From NCBI RefSeq assembly GCF_009569385.1, contig NZ_WBOF01000001.1:5185501-5249500 (forward strand): a stretch of 64,000 nt of DNA, read 5' to 3'. Of the stretch, positions 9,103-17,483 are shown piece after piece. Each line of letters begins with the position of its first letter. Within the stretch, counting starts at the first letter, position 1. A program made the translations under genes and the position numbers. The notes below the pieces were generated by a model. That model was not told the origin of the DNA. It was given only the letters and a program-made list of their open reading frames with translations, and searched no databases. The stretch is from Streptomyces kaniharaensis. Its GTDB lineage: Bacteria > Actinomycetota > Actinomycetes > Streptomycetales > Streptomycetaceae.

Positions 9103-9369
9103 ATGGAACACATGCAAGTGCGGACTCGGCCCCGCGTGCCGGCGATCCAGTGCGGTGTCGGCGCGACCGGCCGCCGGATCGACCGACACCTGGCCGTGCT
9201 CGGCGCGCCCGCACTCCCGGCGGTGGACACCGCCGAGGCGCTCGGGCTGATAAGGGAGCTGACGCCGCGCGGCGTCGGCGCCCCGGCCGCGCGGCGCCGC
9301 CACGCGCGGGTGTCACTGCTGGCGCCGCTGCGCCGGCTGCGGCGCAGCCTCTTCGGCGGACGCGGCTAG
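9103..9369 (+). CDS. Small basic hypothetical protein
   Basis: An 88-residue frame beginning MEHMQVRTRPRVPAIQCGVG and ending in an Arg-rich tail. The pattern of conserved-looking blocks (RVPAIQCG, RRIDRHLAVLG, VDTAEALGLIREL) gives the impression of a real small protein of the kind common in Streptomyces, but I cannot name a family. A GGGGTGGG stretch precedes the ATG. It has no membrane segment or signal peptide. The start is uncertain, since the frame is also open upstream to 8980. Confidence 0.45.
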   Translation: MEHMQVRTRPRVPAIQCGVGATGRRIDRHLAVLGAPALPAVDTAEALGLIRELTPRGVGAPAARRRHARVSLLAPLRRLRRSLFGGRG

Positions 9370-9563
9370 GCCCCCGGGCCTACCCCCGCATGCCCCGGCA
9401 CCGGCCCGGCGGACCTTCTGGACCGTCGGGTCTTCGGCGTGCCCGAAACGCGTACGGGTGCCGTCCCGGCCCGAACCGATCACCCTACGCCAGTTTGCCT
9501 CCCGGGCAGGCGGAGTCGGCGAGGCAGTGCGCCGGGCCCCGTGACGTGGGCCAGGATGACGCC

Positions 9564-10010
9564 ATGGCGGACAACATCCACTCCCACCCCACCGGTCTGT
9601 TCCAGACCGCCACGTTCGAGATCACCACCGGCAGCCGTGAGGTCGCACTCGACATCACCGACCGCTGCGCCGCGTTCCTCACCGACCGGGCCGCCGGACG
9701 CGACGGCCTGCTCAACGTCTTCGTCCCGCACGCCACCGCCGGGATCGCCGTCCTGGAGACCGGCTCCGGCAGCGACGACGACCTCCTCGCCAGCCTGCGC
9801 GAGCTGCTGCCCGCCGACGACCGCTGGCGCCACCGGCACGGCAGCCCCGGACACGGCCGCGACCACGTGATCCCCGGTCTGGTCGCCCCGCACGCCACCC
9901 TGCCCGTGATCGGCGGCCAACTGACGCTCGGCGTCTGGCAGTCCGTCGTCCTCGTCGACACCAACGGGGACAACCCGCGCCGGACGGTCCGGCTCTCCTT
10001 CCTCGGCTGA
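9564..10010 (+). CDS. YjbQ family protein (UPF0047, secondary thiamine-phosphate synthase-like)
   Basis: A 148-residue protein typical of the YjbQ family. Hallmarks are FVPHATAGIAVLETG, the LLPADDRWRHRHG stretch, GHGRDHVIPGLVAPHATLPVIGG and the C-terminal LTLGVWQSVVLVDTNGDNPRR. The conserved histidines suggest a metal or phosphate site. E. coli YjbQ shows weak thiamine phosphate synthase activity, but its physiological role is not settled. The ATG at 9564 is 54 bp after a run with no competing start, and ends 14 bp before the convergent DUF1990 gene. Confidence 0.9.
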   Translation: MADNIHSHPTGLFQTATFEITTGSREVALDITDRCAAFLTDRAAGRDGLLNVFVPHATAGIAVLETGSGSDDDLLASLRELLPADDRWRHRHGSPGHGRDHVIPGLVAPHATLPVIGGQLTLGVWQSVVLVDTNGDNPRRTVRLSFLG

Positions 10011-10024
10011 CCGGGCCGGCTTCC

Positions 10025-10594
10025 TCAGGGGCGCTGCGCGCCGGGGCCGGCAGCGACGGTGGCCACCGCAGCGAGGTAGCGCTCGATCGCCAGGTACTGG
10101 CAGAGCGCGGCGACCGGGCGGCCGAGGCGGGCGTACCACGCGGCCAGCCGGGAGAACGCGGCGACCTCGAACCACACCTCGCCATCGGCGTCCATGCTCA
10201 CGAGGAAAGACTCCTCGCCGCACTCGGGGTGCCCGGGGAGCGTCCCGTACGCGAAGCCGATCCGGTCCGGCTCGTCGACCGTCCACACCACGCGGCAGGG
10301 GATGACGATCCGTGGCCAGCGGCTCCCCGGAAGGCTCAGCCGGATCAGGACCGTCGCCCCCTCCTGGGCGGGCGCGCCCGGATGGACGGCGAAACCGGTG
10401 CCCAACTGGCTGCCCCAGCCGAGGACGTACCGCCCGGCGCGCTCCAGCACCTCGGGGCCGTGGCCGAGGTGCACCCGCCGCCGCAGGTGCGCATAGCCGT
10501 CCGGCAGTCGGCCGCCCCTGGTTGCCCCGACCTGGGGGTAGGTCGGCGTGGCGGCGCGGGCGGCGAGGAGACGCTGATGGAGGTCCTGGCGCAT
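10025..10594 (-). CDS. DUF1990 family protein
   Basis: A 189-residue protein matching DUF1990: the N-terminal TYPQVGATRGG, the middle HLGHGPEVLERAG and FAVHPGAPAQEGA, CRVVWTVDEPDRIGFAYGTLPGHPECGEESFLV, and a C-terminal LAAWYARLGRPVA. The family is widespread in actinobacteria with no established biochemical role. It is convergent with yjbQ (14 bp gap). A palindromic ATGACAG repeat lies 50 bp upstream of its start. Confidence 0.85.
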   Translation of the reverse strand: MRQDLHQRLLAARAATPTYPQVGATRGGRLPDGYAHLRRRVHLGHGPEVLERAGRYVLGWGSQLGTGFAVHPGAPAQEGATVLIRLSLPGSRWPRIVIPCRVVWTVDEPDRIGFAYGTLPGHPECGEESFLVSMDADGEVWFEVAAFSRLAAWYARLGRPVAALCQYLAIERYLAAVATVAAGPGAQRP

Positions 10595-10644
10595 GCCGCC
10601 ACGGTAGTGGGGGTGGTCGCGGCGGAGGAGGGTGGGGCGGTGCG

Positions 10645-10717
10645 GATGACAACGAACAACTGACAGATTTCATCATCTGTCATCTGTTTGCTGTCTTTCG
10701 TCACCCGTCATCTGTCG
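10645..10717. repeat. ATGACAG-family palindromic repeat, copy 1
   Basis: An imperfect hairpin: the arm at 10648-10668 (ending CTGACAGAT) pairs with 10675-10695 (ATCTGTCATCTG onward) at 17 of 21 positions around a 6-base loop, followed by a further GTCATCTGTC at 10707-10716. It is AT-richer than its surroundings and lies just beyond the stop codon of the monooxygenase remnant. See copies at 15830, 28004, 32935 and 56140. Confidence 0.8.
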
Positions 10718-10726
10718 CGCGGGCTG

Positions 10727-10857
10727 TCAGTGGTCGAGCGCGAACGCGTTCTTGGCGTGCTCGACGGAGGCTTCGGAGGCAGGTCCGCCGGGGTTCTCGG
10801 TGGCCAGAGCCTGATTGAGGTCGACGAACGGACGCAGGCGCCGTTCGACGATGCTCG
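10727..10857 (-). pseudogene. C-terminal remnant of an FAD-dependent monooxygenase
   Basis: Reading the minus strand into a TGA at 10729-10727 gives about 43 residues with ERRLRPFVDLNQALATENP and ending VEHAKNAFALDH. This resembles the C-terminus of FAD-binding-3 (PHBH-type) aromatic monooxygenases, where 'RMRPFVE.NQALA' is typical. Upstream of about 10857 the frame runs into the remnant of a TetR gene on the opposite strand. No N-terminal FAD-binding domain exists anywhere nearby. The identification rests on a short motif, so it is moderate. I read it as the left side of a deletion scar. Confidence 0.55.
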
Positions 10858-11141
10858 ACCTGCACGTCCTGCTCTACTGCTACGTCCAGGGGGTTGCCGT
10901 CCACGTGGAGCGGGAGGCCCGGGCGCAGGCCGACACAGGTCTGACCGAGGAGCAGTGGATGGACCAGCAGACTCCGGCCCTGGCGGCCCTGGTGAACGCG
11001 GCTCGCTACCCGGTGTTCGCCCGGACCATTGCGCGTGCCGGGGCCGCCGAGGGTGGCTACGACCTCGATCTGGACGCGCTGTTCGCGTTCGGGCTGGGGC
11101 CCCTGCTGGACGGCGTCGCCGCCATGATCGAGGCGGCGTAG
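10851..11141 (+). pseudogene. C-terminal ligand-binding remnant of a TetR-family regulator
   Basis: About 96 residues (MLDLHVLLYCYVQGVAVHVERE, with LTEEQWMDQQTPALAALVNAARYPVFARTIAR and a C-terminal DLDALFAFGLGPLLDGVAAMI). This matches the C-terminal helices of TetR regulators, but the entire N-terminal HTH of about 50 residues plus the first ligand-domain helices are missing. The protein could not bind DNA. It abuts the oppositely oriented monooxygenase stub, as expected if one deletion removed the shared divergent promoter and both 5' halves. Confidence 0.7.
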
Positions 11142-11182
11142 CCGCCTTGCGATACTGCGGGGGCGCGGAGTAGGAAGACGGC

Positions 11183-11431
11183 ATGACCGAGAGCACGACC
11201 GACGAGATTGAGCCGAACGAGGCCGAGACGAGCGAAGCCCCGGCGGTCTGCACCCTGCCTGCCGGGGACGACGCCGAGGCCGCGCTGGTGCACGACCCCG
11301 CGCTGACCGGGCCGCGGGCGGACTGCGTCCTGTGCGGGGAGCCGACCGAGCTGCCCGCCGACCACCCGGGCAGCACGCTTTGCCCGGTGTGTGCCTGGCA
11401 GCAGGCGCAGCGGATCGCCTGCTCGGGCTGA
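11183..11431 (+). CDS. Small zinc-ribbon-like hypothetical protein
   Basis: An 82-residue acidic protein with CVLCGEP and LCPVCAWQQ in its C-terminal half. The two CxxC pairs, 22 residues apart, suggest a structural zinc site. The N-terminal 35 residues are Glu/Thr-rich and probably disordered. GGAAG at 11174-11178 supports the ATG. Similar short proteins occur in Streptomyces without known function. It lies 41 bp after the TetR remnant and 73 bp before the convergent sbcC. Confidence 0.65.
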   Translation: MTESTTDEIEPNEAETSEAPAVCTLPAGDDAEAALVHDPALTGPRADCVLCGEPTELPADHPGSTLCPVCAWQQAQRIACSG

Positions 11432-11504
11432 GCCTCGAGCAGCGGTCCCGAGCAGCGGCCCCGGGCCAGCGACCGGAACGCGGCCGGACGTTCGAAGGCG
11501 GGCC

Positions 11505-14500
11505 CTACGCGTCCTCCCGTCCGGCCAGGGCCAGGGTCGAGCCGTGCCGGCCCTTGCGGACCAGGAGCTGGGCCGGGATCCGGCTGCGCAGGTCGGCGAC
11601 GTGGCTGACGATGCCGACCGCCCGGTCGCGCTCGCGCAGGCCGTCGAGGACGTCCATCACCTCCTCCAGCGAGTGTTCGTCGAGCGTGCCGAAGCCCTCG
11701 TCGATGAAGAGGGTGTCCAGCGGCATGCCGCCGGCCTCGTCGGTGACGACGTCCGCGAGGCCGAGGGCGAGGGCGAGGGAGGCGAAGAAGCTCTCGCCGC
11801 CGGAGAGGGTCGCGGTGTCCCGCTCGGTGCCCGTCCAGGCGTCGACCACGCGCAGGGCCAGGCCCGAGCGCTTGTTGCCAGTGCCGCGGTCGTCGCTGTG
11901 GACGAGGGTGTAGCGGCCGCCCGACATCCGGACCAGCCGGTCGCTGGCCGCCGCGGCGACCTGCTCCAGCCGGGCTGCCAGGACGTACGACTCCAGGCGC
12001 ATCCGGAGCCGGTTCTCGGTGGAGGTGCCGGCGGCCAGCGTGGCGAGCCGGTTGATCCGCCCGTACCGCACCAACGCGGGGGCGAGTTCGGCGGTCAGGT
12101 CGGCGAGCTGGCGACCGATCGCGGTCAGCGACTCGAGGCGCTCGCGGGCCGCGGCCTGGGCGGCGTGCGCGCGGCGCAGCCGGGCGGTGGCGGCGTCGAG
12201 TGCGGCTTGGGCGGCGGGCAAGTCGGCGGCGGGACGGGCCGCGGCCTCGGCGAGTTCGGGCAGCGCGAGCTCGTGCCGGACGGCGGCGAGCTCGGCGCGG
12301 TGCCGGTCCAGCCGGTCCTCCAGCTGCTCGCGCTGCTCCCGGGGGAGCAGGACGGCGAGTGCGTCTTCGGCGTCCGGGAAGCCGGCTGCGGCGGCGGCCT
12401 TGCCGAGTTCGTCCTCGGCCTCGGAGAGTCGGGCCGCCGCCTCTTGGCAGACCCGCGCGGCGCCGGCCACCGCGGCGACGCCGTCGATGAGCCGGGTGAG
12501 GTCCGCGGCCCGCTCGGCCACGGAGGCCGCCTCGCCCCGGGCGGCGGCCACCCGGGCGGTGAGCTCCCGCTGCTCGGCGTCGAGGGCCTGGAGCCGGTCG
12601 GTGAGGACGGCGGCGCGCTCGCGGGCCTCGCGACGCTCGTCGAGTCGGCGGGCGCGGTCGTCGGAGAGGCGGCCGATCTCCTGCTCGACCCGACCGAGCG
12701 CCTCCGCGGCCTGCCGTGCCTCGCGGTGCTCGCGTTCCAGTGCGGCGAGGGCGCCGGAGAGGGCGTCCGTGCGGGCGTCGGCGCCGTCCGGCCCGGCCGC
12801 CCCGGCAGCCGTCGCCTCGCGGACCCGCAGCGCGGTGAGGGCCTGCTCGGCGTTCGCCGCCGCCTGCTCGGCGGAGCTTTGGGCGGCGCGCGCCCGGTCC
12901 TCGTCCGCGGCGCTGACCCGGCCACCGGGGCCGGCCTCGGCGGGCGCCGGGTGTTCGGGCGAGCCGCAGACCCGACAGGCCTCGCCCGCCCGCAGCTGCT
13001 CGGCCAACTCGGCGGCCATGCCGGCGAGTCGGCGCTCGCGCAGGTCCTGGCTGTGCTCGCGGGCGTCCAGCGCGGCGGTGCGCAGCGCGTGGACCCTCGG
13101 CTCGCCGGCCGCGATCTCGGCCCGCAGTCCGTCTCGCTCCCGGGCTGCGCCCAGGCGGGCGGTCAACTCGGTGCGCCGGCCGTCCAGTTGCTCGACCTTC
13201 GCGCTCGCCGCCTGCGCCCCGGCCTGCTCCTTCTGGAGCCGGTTCAACTGGTCCTCGAACTCGGCGAGCCAGTCCTCGGCCTCCTCGGCGAGCTCCTCGG
13301 CGTGGCGGCGGTCGTCGGCCGTGGTCCGCTGTTCGCGGGCGAGTTCGGCGCAGCGGCGCTCGTCCGCCCGGGCCGTCTCCAGCCGTACCACCTCGGCCCG
13401 CAGGCGCAGTTCGGCCTCGGCCAGTTCCGCGGCGCCGGCGGTGGCGAGGGCCTGGCCCTCGCCGCCGGTGCGGGCCAGCGCCTCCCGGTGGCGGCGCTCG
13501 GCGTCCTGCGCGCGCCGGTGCGCCTCGGCGGCGCCCTCACGCAGCCGCAGCGGGGACTCCACCCCGACGGCCGCCTGCGCGGCGGCCAGCCGCTGTCGGT
13601 CGCGCTCCACCACGGGTTCGACCTCGGCCAACCGGTCGGCCTGCTGCCGGGCCTGTCGGTGGCGGTGCTGGCGCCCGGCCAGCTCCTCGGCGGCCTCGCG
13701 GTCCCTCTGCGCGGCGAGGTGGGCCGCCTCGGCGCCCGCCAGCGCCGCGTCCGCGACGGCCTGCTGCTCGGCCGCGCCGGCGCGCAGGATCGCGGCCCAG
13801 CCGAGCACGCCCGCCGTCAGGTCGGCGGACTCGTCCTCGTCGGGCACCCACTGGCCGGCCGGCTCGGCGCCCGGGCCGGCCGCCTGCTCGGCCTTGCTGG
13901 CGAGATCGCGCAGTCGGCGCCGCCCCGCCTGGACGGCGGCCTCCTGGACCCGCCGCTGCTCGGCCAGCCACGCCTCGACGTGCTGGAACCGCTCGGTGTC
14001 GAACAGCCGCCGCAGCAGCTTGCCGCGCTCCTCCGAATCGGCCTTGAGGAAGCGCGCGAAGTCGCCCTGCGGCAGCAGAACGACCTGGCAGAACTGCTCC
14101 CGGTTCATGCCGATCAGCCGGTGGATCTCCTCCCCGGCCTCCTGGTGCGACTTGCTGACCCCGCGCCAACCGGGCGCGCCGTCCCCCGCGTCGGCCGCCC
14201 ACTCGCGCAGCAGCGTCTGCGGTCGCTCGACCGTCGTGCCGGAGCCGACCTTCTTCGGGCGCCGCTGCTCCGGCAGCCGGGTGATCTGCAGCCGTCGCCC
14301 GCCGAGCGTCAGCTCCAGCCGCACCTCCGTCAGCTGGTGCGGGTCGGCGTGGTCGCTGCGCAGCCGGTTGGCCCTGCGGCTGCCGGGAACGTCGCCGTAG
14401 AGGGCGAAGCACACCGCGTCCAGCACGCTGCTCTTGCCCGCCCCGGTCGCGCCGCGCAGCAGGAACAGCCCGCCGGCGGCGAGCGCGTCGAAATCCACCG

Positions 14501-14555
14501 TCTCGCTGCCCGCGAACGGGCCGAAGGCGGTGACGGTGAGCCGGTGCAGCCTCAT
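11505..14555 (-). CDS. sbcC: SbcC exonuclease ATPase subunit (Rad50-like)
   Basis: A 1016-residue SMC-type ATPase, the usual length. Walker A GATGAGKS lies at residues 35-42, a long Ala/Glu/Arg-rich coiled coil spans about 190-850, and the zinc-hook CRVC is at 527-530. The C-terminal ATPase half has LSGGESFFASLALALGLADV and the Walker B FIDEGFGTLD. With SbcD it forms the SbcCD nuclease that cleaves DNA hairpins and processes double-strand ends. The ATG at 14555 overlaps the sbcD stop (ATGA), so the pair is an operon with coupled translation. Confidence 0.95.
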   Translation of the reverse strand: MRLHRLTVTAFGPFAGSETVDFDALAAGGLFLLRGATGAGKSSVLDAVCFALYGDVPGSRRANRLRSDHADPHQLTEVRLELTLGGRRLQITRLPEQRRPKKVGSGTTVERPQTLLREWAADAGDGAPGWRGVSKSHQEAGEEIHRLIGMNREQFCQVVLLPQGDFARFLKADSEERGKLLRRLFDTERFQHVEAWLAEQRRVQEAAVQAGRRRLRDLASKAEQAAGPGAEPAGQWVPDEDESADLTAGVLGWAAILRAGAAEQQAVADAALAGAEAAHLAAQRDREAAEELAGRQHRHRQARQQADRLAEVEPVVERDRQRLAAAQAAVGVESPLRLREGAAEAHRRAQDAERRHREALARTGGEGQALATAGAAELAEAELRLRAEVVRLETARADERRCAELAREQRTTADDRRHAEELAEEAEDWLAEFEDQLNRLQKEQAGAQAASAKVEQLDGRRTELTARLGAARERDGLRAEIAAGEPRVHALRTAALDAREHSQDLRERRLAGMAAELAEQLRAGEACRVCGSPEHPAPAEAGPGGRVSAADEDRARAAQSSAEQAAANAEQALTALRVREATAAGAAGPDGADARTDALSGALAALEREHREARQAAEALGRVEQEIGRLSDDRARRLDERREARERAAVLTDRLQALDAEQRELTARVAAARGEAASVAERAADLTRLIDGVAAVAGAARVCQEAAARLSEAEDELGKAAAAAGFPDAEDALAVLLPREQREQLEDRLDRHRAELAAVRHELALPELAEAAARPAADLPAAQAALDAATARLRRAHAAQAAARERLESLTAIGRQLADLTAELAPALVRYGRINRLATLAAGTSTENRLRMRLESYVLAARLEQVAAAASDRLVRMSGGRYTLVHSDDRGTGNKRSGLALRVVDAWTGTERDTATLSGGESFFASLALALGLADVVTDEAGGMPLDTLFIDEGFGTLDEHSLEEVMDVLDGLRERDRAVGIVSHVADLRSRIPAQLLVRKGRHGSTLALAGREDA

Positions 14556-15721
14556 CGGGGCAGGTCCGCCTTCCGGTCGGTGGTCTCCCGCACGCTCTCG
14601 AACCCGGCCCGCAGCCAGCCGAGTTCGTCCCCGTCCGGCTCGGCGCCGGGGCGCACGTGCCGCAGGAAGCCCTCCGCGATCTCCAGGTCGGCCCGCCCGC
14701 TGACCCGGGCCGCGTACGACTGCGAGGGCGCCGTCTCCGTCTCCTCCGGGTCGAAGAGCAACTGGAGGGTGTGCGGGAAGCGACGGCGCAGCCGCTCCAT
14801 CGGCTCGCTCGGGCGGGCTGCGTCGGTCAGGGTGACCTGCACCCAGGAGTGCTCGAACGGCGCGTACTTCTCGTCGGTGAGCAGCGTGTCGAGCTTGTCG
14901 CGCAGGGTGGCGAGCGCGCGGGGCTGCGGGCAGTCGACGCGCTCGGCGGCCACCGAGCCGTCGGCGGCGAGATCGACCAGCCACATCGTCTTGCGCTGGT
15001 TCACCTCGGAGAACGAGTACGCGAGCGGCGAACCGCTGTAGCGCAGGTGCGGCGCGAGTGTCTGGCAGCCGTGGAGGTGGCCGAGCGCGGCGTAGTGCAC
15101 CCCGTCGAACACCGAGGCCGGCACCGACGCGACGCCGCCGACCGCGATGTCCCGCTCGCTGTCGCTCGGCGCGCCCCCCGTGACGAAGGCGTGCGCCAGT
15201 ACCACGGCGCGCGTCCCCGCCGGGCGGGCCGCGAGGTCCTCCCGCACCCGCTCCATCGCGGCGCCCAGCACCGCCGCGTGCCCTCCGCGCTCCAGCCCGA
15301 ACCGTTCGCGCACCAGCGTCGGCTCCAGGTACGGCAGCCCGTACACGGCCACCGGCCCGTGCTCGTCGGCCAGCAGCACCGGGACGGCGCACTCGCCCGG
15401 ATCCGTGCGCAGATGGATGCCCGCCTGCCCGATCAGCCCGGCCCCGACGCCCAGCCGGCGGGCCGAGTCGTGGTTGCCGCTGATGAACACCGTCGGCACG
15501 CCGAGCCCGGCCAGCCGGTGCAGCACGTCGTCGAACAGCGCGACCGCGTCCAGACCCGGCAACGCCCGGTCGTACACGTCGCCGGCAACCAGCACGGCAT
15601 CCGCGTGCTCCTCCTCGACCACCGCCACCAGGTGGTCGAGGAACGCACGCTGGGCGTCGTGCAGGCTCTCCCGGTGGAACGAGCGCCCGAGATGCCAGTC
15701 GGAGGTATGCAGCAGTCGCAT
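14552..15721 (-). CDS. sbcD: SbcD exonuclease subunit (Mre11-like)
   Basis: A 389-residue calcineurin-like phosphoesterase. Metal ligands are visible in DWHLG (Asp8, His10), GDVYDR (Asp48), and GNHDSARR (Asn83, His84), with later VVLAHAFVTGG and YAALGHLHGCQ. It supplies the manganese-dependent nuclease activity of the SbcCD hairpin nuclease. It is the first gene of the sbcDC operon, transcribed leftwards. The ATG at 15721 is the only start giving the family-standard MRLLHTSDWH opening. Confidence 0.95.
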   Translation of the reverse strand: MRLLHTSDWHLGRSFHRESLHDAQRAFLDHLVAVVEEEHADAVLVAGDVYDRALPGLDAVALFDDVLHRLAGLGVPTVFISGNHDSARRLGVGAGLIGQAGIHLRTDPGECAVPVLLADEHGPVAVYGLPYLEPTLVRERFGLERGGHAAVLGAAMERVREDLAARPAGTRAVVLAHAFVTGGAPSDSERDIAVGGVASVPASVFDGVHYAALGHLHGCQTLAPHLRYSGSPLAYSFSEVNQRKTMWLVDLAADGSVAAERVDCPQPRALATLRDKLDTLLTDEKYAPFEHSWVQVTLTDAARPSEPMERLRRRFPHTLQLLFDPEETETAPSQSYAARVSGRADLEIAEGFLRHVRPGAEPDGDELGWLRAGFESVRETTDRKADLPR

Positions 15722-15829
15722 GGTCCCCGACCCTAACGTCCGTCACTGACAATCTCGGGCGGAACAGTGGGCCCGGGGGTTCGGGAGGAGGTGGTCGGCG
15801 GGGGAACGCAGGGGCGGGGCGCCAAACAA

Positions 15830-15896
15830 ATGACAACTGACAGATTTCAGATGACAGACTTTGAAATCTGTCATCTGTCATCTGTCAGCTGTCATC
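15830..15896. repeat. ATGACAG-family palindromic repeat, copy 2
   Basis: The arm TGACAGATTTCA (15838-15849) pairs perfectly with TGAAATCTGTCA (15862-15873); outer ATGACAACTGACAG and CTGTCAGCTGTCAT can pair as an alternative longer stem. Three consecutive CTGTCAT-like units stand in the right arm. It lies between the 5' end of sbcD and a plus-strand gene, so here it is not in a gene's 3' flank. Confidence 0.85.
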
Positions 15897-16094
15897 CGAA
15901 GCCTGTTCGCTGTTCAGTGCTCGGTGCCTGCTGTTCGTGGACCATTGCGTGTCCGCCCCGGGCCACTGGAGCTCCGTGTTCACTCCTCAGAGTGAATTGT
16001 CAGTGACGGTGTGTATGTTCCTCGTCGTCGGCCGCTGTGGGCGGTTGGCGAGCGGGCGGTCGTGCCCGTGGTGGGTGACGGAGAGGGGCGTGTC

Positions 16095-17279
16095 ATGTCG
16101 GTGCGGGTGATGGTGGCGGAGGCCTTCGGACGGCAGGTGGGCTCGGGTAGGCGGGCGCGCCGGCCGTGGCGGGTGCGGTTGTCGGCCGGGCATTGGGTTC
16201 GGCCTGGTGGGACAGGCCCCGGGCGGGGCGGGCCGGGGCCGGGTGGGCCCGGTGGCGGGCGGCCGCCGGGTGCCGGTGACGGTGGTGCCGGGGCCTGGGG
16301 GCGGCGGCCCGGTGGGCGGGCGCGGGGCGCCCCGCCCCCGTTGCCGGTGGCCGTGGCGGTGGCGGTGGCCGTCGGAGGTGCCGACTTCGCCAGGCTGTCC
16401 CGGTACGGGCTGTTCGGGGGGCTCGGCCACCGGGAGTACCTGCGGCGGACGGAGGAGCAGTTGAGGGCCCTGCGCGGGCAGGGGCTGGAGGTGCACCTGC
16501 GGGTCCTGGAGGAGGCCGACTTCGCGGACTACTGCGAGGCGCTCGGCCTCGATCCGGGCACCGCCGCCGCGCGGGTCGCGTACGCGGGTGATCCCGAGCT
16601 GGCGGGGGAGCCGTTCGTCTACGCGGGGGAGCGGCTGGCCGAGCTGGTCCCGCTTCTGCTGGACGATCACCGGTCCCGGGTGCGGATGTCCGTCGCCAGC
16701 GCGGTCCTGCTGGACACGATCGGCGACGACCTCGCCGGACAGCGGCGGCTGGCGGCGGTGATGAGGTACGTCACCGCCGTGTACGTGGCCCTGGCCGAGG
16801 GTGCGGGGGAGGGGTGCCACCTCCTGACGCTGCGCTGCCACGGGCCCGAGGACGGCGAGGAGCTCGCCGCGGCGGCAGAGCTGTGCGTCGAGGCGGGCAT
16901 GCTGTTCCCCGGCGGACGGGACACGGAGGCCCTCTGCGTGACGCTGGCGGCGGGCGTGGCCCTCGGCGGCACGGGTGCCCTGCTGCTGCACGGCGACGCG
17001 GGGCCCGAGGGGCCGCCGGTGCGCGGCTGGGCCCTGGCCGGCGGGCGGCTGCGGCCGATGAGCGCACGCGAGGTGTTCGACGAGCTGGCCGACGGCGCCA
17101 GGTGGGGCCTGCCCTTCCCGCCCGGGGCGCTCCCGTGGCCCGGCTTCCCGCTGCCGGGGGTCCCGGCTCCTGCCGGGCCGGCGGACGACACGGACACCGA
17201 TCCGACGGAAGACGCGGACACCGCCCGCCCGGACGACGCGGACAGCGACCCCGAGGACGGGGGTGGGCCCCTGGCCTGA
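16095..17279 (+). CDS. Hypothetical protein with low-complexity N- and C-termini
   Basis: A 394-residue protein I do not recognise. Residues 25-80 are Gly/Pro/Arg-rich, followed by a Val-Ala repeat (PVAVAVAVAVGG) and then a folded-looking region about 90-340 with LRRTEEQLRALRGQGLEVHLRVLEEADFADY split as one block. The last 40 residues are Asp/Thr-rich and acidic. No catalytic motif or clear membrane helix was found. The ATG at 16095 is preceded by GGAGAGGGG, a good ribosome site; the frame is open from 16011. The region 17280-17483 that follows holds no supported gene. Confidence 0.6.
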   Translation: MSVRVMVAEAFGRQVGSGRRARRPWRVRLSAGHWVRPGGTGPGRGGPGPGGPGGGRPPGAGDGGAGAWGRRPGGRARGAPPPLPVAVAVAVAVGGADFARLSRYGLFGGLGHREYLRRTEEQLRALRGQGLEVHLRVLEEADFADYCEALGLDPGTAAARVAYAGDPELAGEPFVYAGERLAELVPLLLDDHRSRVRMSVASAVLLDTIGDDLAGQRRLAAVMRYVTAVYVALAEGAGEGCHLLTLRCHGPEDGEELAAAAELCVEAGMLFPGGRDTEALCVTLAAGVALGGTGALLLHGDAGPEGPPVRGWALAGGRLRPMSAREVFDELADGARWGLPFPPGALPWPGFPLPGVPAPAGPADDTDTDPTEDADTARPDDADSDPEDGGGPLA

Positions 17280-17483
17280 CCAGGCACTTTTGGCCTTCGC
17301 GTCCACCAGGCGGCGCTGGGGACTGTTCATCGACCGGCTGTTCGGGGAAGATTTCGGGAAAGATCAACAGCAGGAGCGTGCGGTGCCCCACGCCGCCCTC
17401 CCGCCGCTCCGCCCGAACCGCGCTCCGCAGGTCAGCCCCGCGTCCCGTCGGTCCTGGCGAGCCCGACGCCGAAAGGGGGACGC

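Noticed and set aside
8657..9316. Minus-strand frame in the gap upstream of the glycosyltransferase
   Set aside because: Mostly Arg/Pro-rich with no domain; only its last 40 residues look ordinary, and that coincides with an AT-richer promoter-like patch.
11391..15041. Very long plus-strand open frame antisense to sbcC and sbcD
   Set aside because: Composition is Gly/Arg/Leu-rich with no homology; it mirrors third-position GC of the true genes on the other strand.
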